Shown here piece by piece: positions 45,515 to 55,859 of a DNA stretch of 64,000 nucleotides (positions are counted from its first letter, which is position 1; each line of letters begins with the position of its first letter). Made by a program: the position numbers and the translations under genes. Source of the stretch: Cytophagales bacterium. Lineage in GTDB: Bacteria > Pseudomonadota > Gammaproteobacteria > Burkholderiales > Burkholderiaceae_C. The stretch lies in contig JASGCK010000003.1 of the NCBI GenBank assembly GCA_030054145.1, positions 107,027 through 171,026 on the forward strand. The letters are read 5' to 3'. The notes under the pieces were generated by a model, which had not been told where the DNA came from, searched no databases, and was given only the letters and a program-made list of their open reading frames with translations.

Positions 45515-46627
45515 ATGCCGATAAGTCCCTCTAATCCTAAGCCATCCACTAATTGTCCTGATCTTAAAGATTTGCGAACAGGCGATTTACTTTTTCCTCG
45601 CGAACCTGATGGCATGCCAGAATCTTATTTTTATAACCAGTTGGAATCCCATGTGGAGTGGAGTCGTATTCGAGATCAAAAATTAAGTCAAATCACCGAT
45701 TCGGATGAGCGGTTTAAGAATACCTTGGCAAAGGAATTTGCATACTCGGGCTTAAAGATTGTTAAAAAAGAGCAGCAAGTCAAGACGTTCTCAAATGCCA
45801 GTTCTGGCATGGGTTTGGACTCCGCAGACTTATTGCGAACCGTACTGCCAATTATTAAAAAAGAGTTCAAAAATTTATTCCAAAAATGGCTGGGAATGAC
45901 CGTTGACGAGTTTATGAAAAGTCCTGTCGGAATTTTGTTTTTTAATGCGATTGGTTCTGCAGATGTGAGAAACAGTTTTTTTGTAGGCCATGTGGGCATT
46001 GTGATTCGTGAAAAAAATGGACAAGTCGTCGATGCCCCCGAAGGAAATGTTTATGTGATTGAAGACAACATCACAGATTATGCGCACTACCGTGTGGCAA
46101 TTCATCCTTATCTTGATAATTCGAATGGGTGGGATTATTCCAAATCAACGGCAGAGGCCGCCAAGTATTGGTCTCAAAGTGAGAGAGGTTGGGTCAATCG
46201 GCGCTGTGCGCTGGGTCAGCATGTGTGGGCAGCAAGACTTAAAAGCTCTGAATATGCGTCCCTTAAGAACGACTTACAAACTTTTGTCAATCGCGCTAAA
46301 CAATACCATGGACGCCCTTTTGGATTCTTTGACAATTCAGTTCTTGGCGATTCTGATCGCATGTACTGCGCCGAATATGTGTATCGTGTTTTCAATGATC
46401 AAGGTATCGATTTGAATGATAAATGCACATGGGGGTGGATGCAAACTTACTTGAAAAAAAATGGTAGCCCAGATCAGCGAAAAGCGATTGATTACATCTT
46501 GAACGATCCTACGTCTTATGGCAAACACGCTGCAAATAAATTTTTTGTTTTGCATCCTGCTGCTTTGTGGCATAGCAATGCTTTGGAGTTGCTGTTCAAA
46601 CCAAAAGGTTCTGGCTCCTACGCTTAA
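45515..46627 (+). CDS. YiiX-like permuted papain-fold amidase
   Basis: 370 residues. [30 protein letters not shown] and [12 protein letters not shown] match the NlpC/P60 permuted subgroup (YiiX/YebB), with catalytic His in GHVGIV and Cys in MYCAEY. A helical insert (about 60-140) separates the first motif from the His. Such enzymes cut peptide or lipid amides; some are secreted effectors, but there is no signal peptide here. AAGGAG precedes the ATG. It overlaps the convergent hisD stop by 4 bases. Confidence 0.8.
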   Translation: MPISPSNPKPSTNCPDLKDLRTGDLLFPREPDGMPESYFYNQLESHVEWSRIRDQKLSQITDSDERFKNTLAKEFAYSGLKIVKKEQQVKTFSNASSGMGLDSADLLRTVLPIIKKEFKNLFQKWLGMTVDEFMKSPVGILFFNAIGSADVRNSFFVGHVGIVIREKNGQVVDAPEGNVYVIEDNITDYAHYRVAIHPYLDNSNGWDYSKSTAEAAKYWSQSERGWVNRRCALGQHVWAARLKSSEYASLKNDLQTFVNRAKQYHGRPFGFFDNSVLGDSDRMYCAEYVYRVFNDQGIDLNDKCTWGWMQTYLKKNGSPDQRKAIDYILNDPTSYGKHAANKFFVLHPAALWHSNALELLFKPKGSGSYA

Positions 46628-47934
46628 GAAATCCTCATCCGTGCCGCTCTAGCATGCCCCTGCAACCCCTCGCTATAAGCCAGCGTAGCGGCAATCAAGC
46701 CCAGCGACTTCGCACCTTGCTTGCTCACCTCGATCAAGCTAGAGCGCTTTTGGAAGTCATACACCCCCAGCGGCGACGAAAAGCGTGCTGTGCCACTGGT
46801 GGGCAGCACGTGGTTGGGCCCTGCGCAATAGTCACCAAGGCTCTCGCTGGTGTATGCGCCTAAAAAGATGGCTCCTGCGTGTTTGAGCAGCGGCTCCCAT
46901 TCGTGCGGGTTGTTGCTGGAGACCTCTAAATGCTCGGGCGCAATTTGGTTGCTGATGTGGCAGGCCTCGTTCATGCTGCGGGTGTGGATGAGTGCGCCTC
47001 GGTCGTTTAGCGATTTTGCAATGATGGCTTGGCGCGGCATCTCGGGCAGTAGCTTGTCGATGCTGGCTTGCACGGCATCGATGTAGGCCGCGTCTGGGCA
47101 CAGCAAAATGCTTTGCGCTAGCTCGTCGTGCTCGGCTTGGCTAAACAAATCCATCGCCACCCAATCGGGCGGTGTGCTGCCATCGGCTAGCACCAAAATC
47201 TCAGACGGTCCCGCAATCATGTCGATGCCAACCATGCCAAACACTTGGCGCTTGGCCTCAGCCACATAGGCGTTGCCAGGCCCTGTGATTTTGTCAACCT
47301 TGGGGATAGTCGCTGTGCCGCAGGCCATAGCGGCTATGGCCTGTGCGCCGCCTATGGTGAAGGCGCGTGTGACTCCGCCCACATACGCCGCCGCCAAAAC
47401 CATCGCATTTTTGATGCCTTGCGGCGTGGGCACAACCATGATGATCTCGCCCACGCCCGCTACGTGCGCAGGAATCGCATTCATCAAAACGGACGACGGA
47501 TAAGCCGCTTTGCCGCCAGGCACGTAGATGCCCACACGGTCGAGCGGGGTGACTTTTTGCCCAAGCAGCGTGCCGTCCGAATCCGTGTATTGCCAACTCT
47601 CGCCCGACGCTTTTTTTTGTGCTTCGTGATAGCTTTTGATGCGCAAAGCCGCGCTGGATAAGGCTTCGCGCTGATCCGCAGGTAGCGCATCGTAAGCCGC
47701 TTTGAGTTCGGCTTGGGTTAGCTCTAACTCGCTCATCGACTTGGCCGCAAGACCATCCCAGCGCTGGGTGTACGCTAAAACCGCCGCATCGCCGCGCGTG
47801 CGGACATCAGCAATGATGCCCTGAACGCGCACCGCAATCGCCTTGTCGTCTTCCGCCGAGACGTGCAGACGTGCTTGCAAATCTGCCGCAAAGCTGGCGC
47901 TGGTAGTGGATAGGCGCAGTGGCTTAGCAATCAT
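46624..47934 (-). CDS. hisD: Histidinol dehydrogenase
   Basis: Zinc enzyme that oxidises L-histidinol to histidine in two steps. It has 436 residues with [15 protein letters not shown], the [12 protein letters not shown] region with zinc-binding Gln/His, and APEHLEV with a catalytic His. It starts 3 bases after hisG ends; murA-hisG-hisD form a same-strand cluster typical of Burkholderiales. Confidence 0.96.
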   Translation of the reverse strand: MIAKPLRLSTTSASFAADLQARLHVSAEDDKAIAVRVQGIIADVRTRGDAAVLAYTQRWDGLAAKSMSELELTQAELKAAYDALPADQREALSSAALRIKSYHEAQKKASGESWQYTDSDGTLLGQKVTPLDRVGIYVPGGKAAYPSSVLMNAIPAHVAGVGEIIMVVPTPQGIKNAMVLAAAYVGGVTRAFTIGGAQAIAAMACGTATIPKVDKITGPGNAYVAEAKRQVFGMVGIDMIAGPSEILVLADGSTPPDWVAMDLFSQAEHDELAQSILLCPDAAYIDAVQASIDKLLPEMPRQAIIAKSLNDRGALIHTRSMNEACHISNQIAPEHLEVSSNNPHEWEPLLKHAGAIFLGAYTSESLGDYCAGPNHVLPTSGTARFSSPLGVYDFQKRSSLIEVSKQGAKSLGLIAATLAYSEGLQGHARAARMRIS

Positions 47935-47937
47935 TTT

Positions 47938-48597
47938 TTAGCGGACAGCGTTGTCAAAAGCGGTAAGAATAGGGCGCAGCAAGTCATGTTTGAGCTTGAG
48001 CGCGGCTTGATTGACAACGAGGCGCGAGCTAATGTCCATGATGAAGTCAACCTCGGTTAAATGATTCGCCTTGAGCGTCGCGCCCGTTGAGACGATGTCC
48101 ACAATCGCATCCGCAAGACCTGTGAGCGGCGCTAGCTCCATCGAGCCGTAGAGTTTGATGATGTCCACGTGGACACCCTTGGCAGCAAAAAAGTCTCTCG
48201 CAATTTGCACAAACTTGGTTGCCACCGTGAGGCGAGCGCCTTGTTTAACGGCGCTTTGGTAATCAAAACCTTCACGCACGGCAACACTCATGCGGCAGGC
48301 GGCAATTTTTAAATCGAGTGGTTGATATAAACCCTGGCTACCCGATTCGATAAGCGTGTCTTTGCCCGTCACGCCAAGGTCTGCGCCCCCGAGCGCCACG
48401 TAGGTAGGCACATCGGTCGCGCGAACCAAGAGCACGCGCACGTGCGACTGGTTGGTTGCCAAAATCAGCTTGCGTGTGGTGCCTGGGTCGTCCAGCACTT
48501 CGATGCCTGCAGCTTTGAGCAGCGGCAGCGTCTCGTCAAAGATGCGGCCTTTGGAGAGCGCGAGCGTAATGGTGTTGGCGTTGCCATTGCCGTTCAT
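47938..48597 (-). CDS. hisG: ATP phosphoribosyltransferase (short form)
   Basis: First enzyme of histidine synthesis, 219 residues. It is the short HisG form, lacking the C-terminal regulatory domain and normally needing HisZ, which is not in the window. Motifs [29 protein letters not shown] and a phosphate-binding [16 protein letters not shown] are present. The ATG overlaps the murA stop by 4 bases. Confidence 0.95.
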   Translation of the reverse strand: MNGNGNANTITLALSKGRIFDETLPLLKAAGIEVLDDPGTTRKLILATNQSHVRVLLVRATDVPTYVALGGADLGVTGKDTLIESGSQGLYQPLDLKIAACRMSVAVREGFDYQSAVKQGARLTVATKFVQIARDFFAAKGVHVDIIKLYGSMELAPLTGLADAIVDIVSTGATLKANHLTEVDFIMDISSRLVVNQAALKLKHDLLRPILTAFDNAVR

Positions 48598-49862
48598 GAC
48601 TTGACCCGCTCAATATCAGCACCAATGGCACGCAGCTTTTTCTCCATTTGGTCGTAGCCACGATCAAGGTGATAAATACGCTCAACGGTTGTCCTGCCAT
48701 CGGCTACCAAGCCTGCAATGACCAGCGAGGCAGAAGCTCGCAGATCGGTTGCCATCACGTGCGCGCCCGACAACTTTGCACCGCCCGCAACCGTAGCGGT
48801 GCGTCCGTCGATGTGGATGTTTGCGCCAAGGCGCACGAGCTCATTCACGTGCATAAAGCGATTTTCAAAAATGGTTTCGGTTGCCACCGATGCGCCATCG
48901 GAGACGCAGTTAAGCGCCATCATCTGCGCTTGCATATCGGTTGGAAAGCCGGGGTATTCGGTCGTGCGAAAGCTTTGCGCTTTGAGCCTTCCAGAGGAGA
49001 TGATCCGCAGCCCTTGTTCCACGGTGCTTACCGAAGCACCTGCCTCGCGAAGCTTATCCAGTAAGGCGTCCAGATGATCGCCCCGTGCGTTTTGCAGCGT
49101 GACATCACCGCCTGCGGCGGCCACGGCACATAAGAATGTGCCCGCTTCAATGCGGTCAGCCACCACGCGGTGCGTGCAGCCATGTAGGCGCCCAACGCCT
49201 GTGATCTTGATACGGCTTGTGCCGTGCCCTTCAATGTTTGCGCCCATGCGAATCAGCATTTCGGCAAGATCAGGAATCTCAGGCTCTTGCGCGGCATTTT
49301 CTAAAACAGTTTCGCCATCAGCCAAGCAAGCCGCCATCATCAAATTTTCTGTGCCCGTCACTGTCACCATATCGGTAGTGATGTGCGCACCTTTGAGCCG
49401 CGTTTGTCCTTCAGGGAGCCGTGCATTCATGTAGCCGTGCGCGACATCAATGATCGCCCCCATTGCTTGCAAGCCTTTGATGTGCTGATCGACAGGTCGC
49501 GAGCCAATCGCGCAGCCACCAGGCAGCGATACCCTGGCTTTGCCAAAACGCGCGAGAAGCGGCCCTAGTGCGAGCACCGATGCACGCATGGTTTTAACCA
49601 GCTCATAAGGCGCTTCAGGCTTCGTCAAGCTGGATGCGTCTAGCTTGACCACGCCCTCGTCCTCGCGCGTGAAAGCCACGCCCATATTGCGAATCAGCTT
49701 CTCCATCGTCGTCACATCTTGCAAGCGCGGAACGTTTTGCAGCGTCACGGCATCCGCCGTTAAAAGTGCCGCGCAAAGCTCGGGCAGAGCGGCGTTTTTA
49801 GCACCAGAAATGGATACAGTTCCATGAAGAGTGCGACCACCGCGAATCAGAAGTTTGTCCAT
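48594..49862 (-). CDS. murA: UDP-N-acetylglucosamine 1-carboxyvinyltransferase
   Basis: Commits UDP-GlcNAc to peptidoglycan synthesis and is the target of fosfomycin. It has 422 residues. The catalytic cysteine C117 is in [13 protein letters not shown], so fosfomycin sensitivity at this site is expected, and K22 is in ISGAKNAAL. The start is taken at MDKLLIRGG; an upstream TTG in frame is less likely. A strong promoter (TTGTAA-16-TATAAT) lies just upstream. Confidence 0.96.
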   Translation of the reverse strand: MDKLLIRGGRTLHGTVSISGAKNAALPELCAALLTADAVTLQNVPRLQDVTTMEKLIRNMGVAFTREDEGVVKLDASSLTKPEAPYELVKTMRASVLALGPLLARFGKARVSLPGGCAIGSRPVDQHIKGLQAMGAIIDVAHGYMNARLPEGQTRLKGAHITTDMVTVTGTENLMMAACLADGETVLENAAQEPEIPDLAEMLIRMGANIEGHGTSRIKITGVGRLHGCTHRVVADRIEAGTFLCAVAAAGGDVTLQNARGDHLDALLDKLREAGASVSTVEQGLRIISSGRLKAQSFRTTEYPGFPTDMQAQMMALNCVSDGASVATETIFENRFMHVNELVRLGANIHIDGRTATVAGGAKLSGAHVMATDLRASASLVIAGLVADGRTTVERIYHLDRGYDQMEKKLRAIGADIERVKS

Positions 49863-49894
49863 TGAGGGGCGCTTTGCCAGAAAGAAAATCAAGA

Positions 49895-49922
49895 ATTATA
49901 AGAGTCAGGCCTTCTTTTACAA
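49895..49922 (-). promoter_or_regulatory. murA promoter
   Basis: On the minus strand TTGTAA (-35, plus coordinates 49917-49922) and TATAAT (-10, 49895-49900) are spaced by 16 bases, about 32 bases before the murA ATG. The -35 overlaps the start codon of the divergent restriction-modification gene. Confidence 0.65.
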
Positions 49923-52333
49923 TGAAACGCATGACCCTACACCAACAACTACAAGCCGCCAAGACCGAAGAGGACGTGAAGGACGCTTACGTCAAGGCGT
50001 TAGGGCTCAAGTCCTTGTCAAAGGGATTGATTGACATCCGCACCAGCGAGATTTGGTTTGAGGCCAAGGAGTCGCCCACACTGCCCGTGGCCATGTTCGC
50101 GCAGCTCTTGTCGTATGTGCGTGCCGCGCATAAAAAGGGCGATGACATTCCGCCATTTTTAGCTGTGTTTGACCGTGAAAAAGCGGCGCTAATGGAGACC
50201 AAGCACGCGCTGCCGCTGTTCAAAGACAAAGAGATCGAGTGGTCAACGGCTGCGTCCAAGGTGTATGCAGATAAGGTCAATCTCAAAAAGATTCAGCCCT
50301 ACATCGAAGCGCATTTTGTGGTCTACAAAATCGAGACACACGAGACCGAATTTATCGAGGCGGTGAAGACGGGTATTAAAGAGGGCAAGTTCATCCGCAC
50401 GCCCATTACGCCTGACAACTTGAAGCAAGTGTTTGATAAATGGGTGGACATGGTGGGCAAAGAGTTAGAGGGCGTGGATGAGGTGGATTACGCGCTCATG
50501 TTTTTTGCCGACATCATGCACGACGGTAAAGCCAAGGTGATTGAGAATTTGCCCGCAAGATTGGTCTATGACGGCGATACGCCCATGTTTGTGCTGAACG
50601 GCAAAACCTATGAGCTAGCAAGCGTAGCGGGATATCGTCGCTTTTGGGCGATCTATCACAGGCCGCCGCATCAAGAGTACCGCGAGTACCTGCTAGAGCG
50701 ACGCGACAGTTTGCTACCGATAGACGAGCGCAGCTTCAAAGGCGCGTACTACACGCCGCTGAAAGTGGTGGACAAAGCGTATGACCTGCTGGCAAAAACG
50801 CTGGGTAAAAACTGGCAACAAAAATACATCGTGTGGGATATGTGCTGCGGCGTGGGCAACCTAGAGGTCAAGCACAGCAACCATCGCAACGTGTTTATGA
50901 GTACGCTGGATCAAGCGGATTTAGACGTGATGAAAGCCAGCCGCACCTGCGTGGCGGCAACGCATTTTCAATACGATTATTTGAATGACGACATCGACGA
51001 CTTTTGCCAGTTTGATTACAGCCTAACTAACAAAATGCCTCAAGCGTTGCGTCAAGCGATTGCAGATGCAAAAGCGAACAAAAAAGGCGCGAAGAAAATT
51101 TTGGTATTGATGAATCCACCTTATGCAGAAGCCACGAATGCCAACAACATTGCGATTGGTAGTGGCGCTAAAAATAAAGATGGCGTGGCGAAAACTCAAG
51201 TGGCCGCGTGTATGAACAATTACGGCAAAGCCAGCAACGAGTTATTTGCTCAGTTCGTTGTACGGATTCAGCAAGAGATTCCGAACGCAACGATTGCAAT
51301 GTTTAGCAAGTTGAAATACGTTAACGCACCGAATTTTGAGCAATTTAGAGATGTCTGGAAAGCTAAATATTTAGGTGGTTTTGTTGTTCATAGTAAAGCA
51401 TTTGATGGTTTGGTTGGTAACTTCCCGATTGGATTTTTGGTTTGGGATACCAGTAAAAAACAAAGCATTACTGAAATTGAAACCGAGGTGCTTGATAAAG
51501 AGGCGCAGTGGAAAGGCATTAAGCAGTTTTACAACTTGCCCAACGACACCTTTTTAAATGTGTGGCTTAAACGTCCTCGGGCAAACGCTCGCGATGTTGT
51601 GCCTTTAAAAAATGCCATTTCTCCCACGACGAGTGAACCGCGAGTTAGCACTTGGACGGAGGGCGGAATCGCTTATATGTATTGCGGTGTTAATGACTTA
51701 CAACACGCAGGGCAGCAAACGGTTTTAATGTCCTCGGTTTATCATGGCGGCAATGGGTTCTATCTAACACGAGAAAATCTTTGGCAGGCCGCTGTCACAT
51801 TTTCTGTACGTCGCCTTATCACGCAAACTTGGCTAAACGACCGCGACCAGTTTTTGCAGCCGAGCGAACCACTGACGAAAGCCTTCAAAAACGACTGCCT
51901 CATCTGGATGCTTTTTAACGGCAGCAACCTCACCGCCAGCGCAAATAATTTGGAGTGGAACGGTAAAAAGTGGCGCATCGTCAATCACTTCATCCCGTTC
52001 ACCGAAACGGAAGTCAACGCCAAAGGCCGTTTCGAGTCGTCGTTTATGTCGGACTACCTCAAAGGACTCACGCTTTCCAAAGAAGCGACTGCCGTGCTGG
52101 ACGCGGGGCGCGATATTTGGCGGGCTTATCACAGTGGGGACTTTGAGCGCAAGATTCGGGAGGAACTCAAACTCAATCGCCCCGATGTAGGCTGGTATCA
52201 AATCCGCAAGGCGCTAGAAGCTGCTGGCAAAGAAAGTGGGAACGAGTTTGATTTTTCTGGCTTTAAGGCAGCCTACGATGCGCTGTCTGAAAAGCTACGC
52301 CCTATGGTGTATGAGCTTGGGTTTTTGAAGTGA
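49922..52333 (+). CDS. Probable type IIG restriction-modification enzyme (N6-adenine methylase with nuclease domain)
   Basis: About 803 residues. Residues 1-150 hold a PD-(D/E)XK-like pattern: D38 in GLIDIR and E47-A-K49 in WFEAK. The methylase core has SAM motif I WDMCCGVGNLE (about residue 305) and the catalytic LMNPPYAEA (about 398), preceded by FKGAYYTPLKVVDKA, typical of type IIG and type I-like gamma-class enzymes. The last ~300 residues probably form the target-recognition part. No separate specificity or nuclease gene is adjacent. An ATG at 49931 is an alternative start. Confidence 0.82.
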   Translation: MKRMTLHQQLQAAKTEEDVKDAYVKALGLKSLSKGLIDIRTSEIWFEAKESPTLPVAMFAQLLSYVRAAHKKGDDIPPFLAVFDREKAALMETKHALPLFKDKEIEWSTAASKVYADKVNLKKIQPYIEAHFVVYKIETHETEFIEAVKTGIKEGKFIRTPITPDNLKQVFDKWVDMVGKELEGVDEVDYALMFFADIMHDGKAKVIENLPARLVYDGDTPMFVLNGKTYELASVAGYRRFWAIYHRPPHQEYREYLLERRDSLLPIDERSFKGAYYTPLKVVDKAYDLLAKTLGKNWQQKYIVWDMCCGVGNLEVKHSNHRNVFMSTLDQADLDVMKASRTCVAATHFQYDYLNDDIDDFCQFDYSLTNKMPQALRQAIADAKANKKGAKKILVLMNPPYAEATNANNIAIGSGAKNKDGVAKTQVAACMNNYGKASNELFAQFVVRIQQEIPNATIAMFSKLKYVNAPNFEQFRDVWKAKYLGGFVVHSKAFDGLVGNFPIGFLVWDTSKKQSITEIETEVLDKEAQWKGIKQFYNLPNDTFLNVWLKRPRANARDVVPLKNAISPTTSEPRVSTWTEGGIAYMYCGVNDLQHAGQQTVLMSSVYHGGNGFYLTRENLWQAAVTFSVRRLITQTWLNDRDQFLQPSEPLTKAFKNDCLIWMLFNGSNLTASANNLEWNGKKWRIVNHFIPFTETEVNAKGRFESSFMSDYLKGLTLSKEATAVLDAGRDIWRAYHSGDFERKIREELKLNRPDVGWYQIRKALEAAGKESGNEFDFSGFKAAYDALSEKLRPMVYELGFLK

Positions 52334-52386
52334 GACGCTATGTTTAGTCAAAGATTTATGCACGAATTTAGCTTGGAGGAAAACCC

Positions 52387-52584
52387 ATGAAGCTGACTTA
52401 CTTTGATAAAGACGATATTTTGGTAATGCGATTGACTGAAAAGCCTATCGTGCGTGAAATTTCGCAAGACTGAAATACGCACATTAGATATGCCGCTGAT
52501 GGCTCGACGGTCGAGATCGTGGTGCTCGATGCAACCTCAAGCGGATTACTACCTCTTGCAGCGTTGCACGGACAAGCTGCGTAA
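52387..52584 (+). pseudogene. DUF2283 protein gene interrupted by an in-frame TGA
   Basis: A good ribosome-binding site (GGAGG) precedes the ATG. The 65-codon frame reads MKLTYFDKDDILVMRL ... TGA at 52471-52473 ... NTHIRYAADGSTVEIVVLDA, which is the DUF2283 pattern. The TGA takes the place of what is probably Trp (TGG). It is either a nonsense mutation or a sequencing error. It follows the type IIG gene on the same strand. Confidence 0.75.
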
Positions 52585-52589
52585 ATCTG

Positions 52590-52665
52590 TGGTGCCGGAG
52601 AGATGAATCGAACACCCGACCTTCTCATTACGAATGAGCTGCTCTACCGACTGAGCTACACCGGC
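52590..52665 (-). tRNA. tRNA-Thr (anticodon CGT)
   Basis: A 76-base cloverleaf on the minus strand runs from GCCGGTG to CTCCGGCACCA with CCA encoded. The D-arm is GCTCAGTCGGTAGAGC, the anticodon loop TTCGTAA with CGT, and the T-loop GTTCGATTC. The anticodon reads ACG threonine codons. The acceptor stem has one T-T mismatch at pair 6. tRNA genes are common integration sites, and the defence loci flank this one. Confidence 0.93.
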
Positions 52666-52731
52666 ACACCAAACAAGTGTTGGATTCTAAGCGGTTTCTT
52701 AAAATAGTTTGTTCTAAAAATATAGATTTTT

Positions 52732-52759
52732 TTGACAAATCACCTCGCTGGACTAACTT
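52732..52759 (+). promoter_or_regulatory. Candidate promoter of the cas operon
   Basis: TTGACA (52732-52737) and TAACTT (52754-52759), spacing 16, lie about 137 bases before cas3. The -35 is a perfect consensus and the -10 is moderate. The leader between it and cas3 contains an 18-codon reading frame from 52813 that I do not consider a gene. Confidence 0.5.
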
Positions 52760-52895
52760 TTTTGCCTAGTCGATGGCGACCATAGTGTGACGCTATCCGC
52801 TCGGAGTCAGTCATGGCGGAAGAATCTAGTGTGAGTACACTTAAGCCGTCGCAACGCTACCGCATTTAATCTTCTTGCAATCTAGGAGAGTTTTC

Positions 52896-55145
52896 ATGAC
52901 GCTTTACTACGCACATTCCAGCCCCAAATCAGATAAATCGGATTGGCAGCCACTTAGTGAGCACTTGAAAAATGTAGGGGAAATTGCTGCCAACTGTGCC
53001 GCGCATTTTTTAGCACATGAGATTGCTCAAGTTGCAGGATTGCTGCACGATTTAGGGAAATATAGCGCTGAGTTTCAATCGCGATTAGAAGGAAATCCTA
53101 CAAGGGCTGACCATGCAACTGCTGGCGCTCAACTTGCTGTGAAGCGTTATGGAGTAATGGGCAAACTCATTGCTTTTGCAGTTGCGGGCCATCACGCTGG
53201 ATTAGCCAATGGTATTGACAGCGGGGATGCTCGTTCCTCATTGGATATGCGGCTCAAACTACAACCCAGTAAAGACATACCAAATATAAATAGCATTTGG
53301 GAGTCGGAAATATCTTTACCAATGGCGATTGCAATGCCACAGTTGAAGTCTCACAGCACACAAGCAGGCTTTCAGTGTGCATTTTTCGCACGGATGATTT
53401 TTTCATGCTTGATTGATGCTGATAGAACCGATACCCAGAACTATGTGCAGTCCTTAGAAAGTAGACCAGTTCCTCAAACAATTTACCCAACGCTTGAAGC
53501 TTTGCGAACTCAATTGGACTCGCACTTAAATACAGTGACCGCGAAGGCGATGACGAGTGAGCTCAATCTGCTACGCGCTCGCATCTTGGCGCACAGTAGG
53601 CGGCAGGCTGCATTACCGCCAGGTTTGTTTTCTATGACTGTGCCCACCGGCGGTGGAAAAACACTCACCTCGATGGCTTTTGCGTTAGATCACGCGCTGG
53701 AGTATGACCAAAGGCGTGTGATTTATGTGATTCCTTTCACCAGCATCATTGAGCAAAATGCGCGAGTGTTTAAAGATGCTTTTGGTGATTTATCGCACGG
53801 CGTTATCGAGCATCACAGTGCTTTTGATCGTGATGCCGACCTCAAGCTGGATAAGTCAAATAGCAAAGCGCATTACAGCGACAAGCTACGCACTGCAATG
53901 GAGAGTTGGGATGCGCCCGTCATCGTCACCACGGCGGTGCAGTTCTTCGAATCGCTATTTTCTGATCGCCCCTCGCAGTGCCGAAAGCTGCACAACATTG
54001 CCAATAGCGTGATTGTTTTGGACGAGGCGCAAACACTGCCGCTCAAATTACTGCGTCCCGTGATGGCAGCAATAGATGAATTGGCTAGGAATTACAAATG
54101 CACCATCGTTCTGTGCACCGCCACACAACCCGCACTACGTGAAGACCAAGGGTTCTTTAATGGTTTTCAAAACGTCCGTGAAATTGCGCCTGAACCAGAA
54201 AAACTGTTTGAACAACTCAAACGTACAAAAGTTCACGCTATCGGCACGCAGTCAGACGAGCAATTGGTCGATTGCTTACGTAAGCATTCGCAAGTGCTGA
54301 TGATTGTGAACAACCGCCGCCACGCGCGTAGCTTGTATGACGCTATCAAAGACGAAGCAGGGGCGTATCACCTTAGTACTTTGATGATTGCGAAACATCG
54401 AAGTAAGGTGTTGGAAGAGGTTCGGCAAAAACTGATTGCTGGCGAGCCCTGCAAGCTGATTTCAACCTCGCTGATTGAGGCGGGGGTTGATGTGGACTTT
54501 CCTGTGCTGTACCGTGCAGAAGCAGGTCTTGACTCGATTGCACAAGCCGCAGGTCGATGTAACCGAGAGGGTAAAAGGCTTCTTGATGAAAGCATTGTCT
54601 CTGTGTTTCAAAGCCCCGATTGGACCGCACCGCCTGAGCTTGCGCAGCTGGCAGGCAATATGCGGATGGTGATGCGTAATCACGCGGGCGATGTCCTCGC
54701 GCCCGAAGCCATGAGCTTGTACTTCAAGCATGTTTACTCTGGACGCGGGGAGGAGTTAGACGCTAAAAAATTGCTACCCATGCACAATGACCACGCCCGC
54801 AATTTGAGCTTTCCATTTCAAAATATTGCCAAAGCGTTCAGCATGATCGAGAGCCACTTGCAACCCGTGATCGTGCCGCTGGACGATACCGCAAACCGCT
54901 TAGTTCAGTCATTGCGCTTTGCAGACAAAGTGGGCGGTATCGCAAGGCAACTTCAACCCTATTTAGTTCAAATCCCAAAGACGGGCTTTGAGGCTCTGCG
55001 CAAAGCAGGCGCTATTTCTGTCATCGCACCCGATAAGTTTGGCACTCAATTTTGGATGCTGGAGAACATGGATTTGTACGCGGATGATGCTGGATTGAGC
55101 TGGGAAAACCCAACTTTTATGGATGCTGAAAAGACTGTGCTATAA
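52896..55145 (+). CDS. cas3: CRISPR-associated helicase/nuclease Cas3 (type I-C)
   Basis: 749 residues: an HD nuclease (H23; H51 D52 in LLHDLGKYSAEF; H near 108 in AGHHAG), then an SF2 helicase with Walker A TVPTGGGKTL, DEAQ box LDEAQTLP and motif VI region AAGRCNREGK. It is recruited by Cascade to unwind and degrade target DNA. AGGAGA precedes the ATG. It is the first gene of the locus, as usual in type I-C. Confidence 0.96.
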   Translation: MTLYYAHSSPKSDKSDWQPLSEHLKNVGEIAANCAAHFLAHEIAQVAGLLHDLGKYSAEFQSRLEGNPTRADHATAGAQLAVKRYGVMGKLIAFAVAGHHAGLANGIDSGDARSSLDMRLKLQPSKDIPNINSIWESEISLPMAIAMPQLKSHSTQAGFQCAFFARMIFSCLIDADRTDTQNYVQSLESRPVPQTIYPTLEALRTQLDSHLNTVTAKAMTSELNLLRARILAHSRRQAALPPGLFSMTVPTGGGKTLTSMAFALDHALEYDQRRVIYVIPFTSIIEQNARVFKDAFGDLSHGVIEHHSAFDRDADLKLDKSNSKAHYSDKLRTAMESWDAPVIVTTAVQFFESLFSDRPSQCRKLHNIANSVIVLDEAQTLPLKLLRPVMAAIDELARNYKCTIVLCTATQPALREDQGFFNGFQNVREIAPEPEKLFEQLKRTKVHAIGTQSDEQLVDCLRKHSQVLMIVNNRRHARSLYDAIKDEAGAYHLSTLMIAKHRSKVLEEVRQKLIAGEPCKLISTSLIEAGVDVDFPVLYRAEAGLDSIAQAAGRCNREGKRLLDESIVSVFQSPDWTAPPELAQLAGNMRMVMRNHAGDVLAPEAMSLYFKHVYSGRGEELDAKKLLPMHNDHARNLSFPFQNIAKAFSMIESHLQPVIVPLDDTANRLVQSLRFADKVGGIARQLQPYLVQIPKTGFEALRKAGAISVIAPDKFGTQFWMLENMDLYADDAGLSWENPTFMDAEKTVL

Positions 55146-55181
55146 ACGCAATAATCAAAAAAACTGGATAAATAAACAGAC

Positions 55182-55859
55182 ATGAGCTACGGGATAAAAC
55201 TACACATTTGGGGTGACTACGCTTGCTTTACTCGACCAGAGATGAAGGTGGAGCGCGTGTCTTATGACGTGATGACACCTTCGGCTGCGCGGGGTATTTT
55301 GGAAGCTATCCACTGGAAGCCTGCTATCGCTTGGCGGGTGGACAAAATCCATGTTCTCAAGCCCATTCGGTTCGAGTCGCTACGTCGCAATGAACTTGGT
55401 AGCAAAATTTCTGCCAGCAAGGCTGGTACAGCAATGAAAAACAAATCCACAGAAGGCTTGTACAACTTGATTGAGGAAGATCGCCAGCAGCGAGCAACTA
55501 CATTGCTGCGTGATGTGGCTTATGTGATTGAAGCGCATTTTGAACTCACGCCTAAAGCGGGCGCTGACGACAATGTCGGCAAACACTTAGACCAATTCAA
55601 TCGTCGCGCTCGCAAAGGTCAATGCTTCCATCAGCCCTGCATGGGCACACGGGAATTTCCTGCGCACTTTGCTTTGATCGAGCCAGATGCGCCACTGCCA
55701 ATTACGGAATTGACACTTGAGCAGCAAAATCGCGATCTAGGGTGGATGCTGCACGATATTGATTTTGCCAATCACAACACACCGCATTTTTTTAAAGCAC
55801 AGATGCAAGGCGGTGCGATTGAAGTCCCGCCCTTTTATAGCGAACAGGTGAAGTCATGA
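55182..55859 (+). CDS. cas5c: Cas5c (Cas5d), crRNA-processing Cascade subunit
   Basis: 225 residues. It has the family N-terminus IKLHIWGDYACFTRPEMKVERVSYDVMTPSAARGILEAIHW and a C-terminal GTREFPAHFAL region (residues quoted in short pieces). In type I-C systems this protein, not Cas6, cleaves pre-crRNA, consistent with the absence of cas6. It has a weak Shine-Dalgarno and ends overlapping cas8c by 4 bases. Confidence 0.94.
   Translation: MSYGIKLHIWGDYACFTRPEMKVERVSYDVMTPSAARGILEAIHWKPAIAWRVDKIHVLKPIRFESLRRNELGSKISASKAGTAMKNKSTEGLYNLIEEDRQQRATTLLRDVAYVIEAHFELTPKAGADDNVGKHLDQFNRRARKGQCFHQPCMGTREFPAHFALIEPDAPLPITELTLEQQNRDLGWMLHDIDFANHNTPHFFKAQMQGGAIEVPPFYSEQVKS

Noticed and set aside
52813..52869. 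18-codon reading frame (MAEESSVSTLKPSQRYRI) upstream of cas3
   Set aside because: It has a possible weak ribosome-binding site but no recognisable family or conservation evidence; too short to support.
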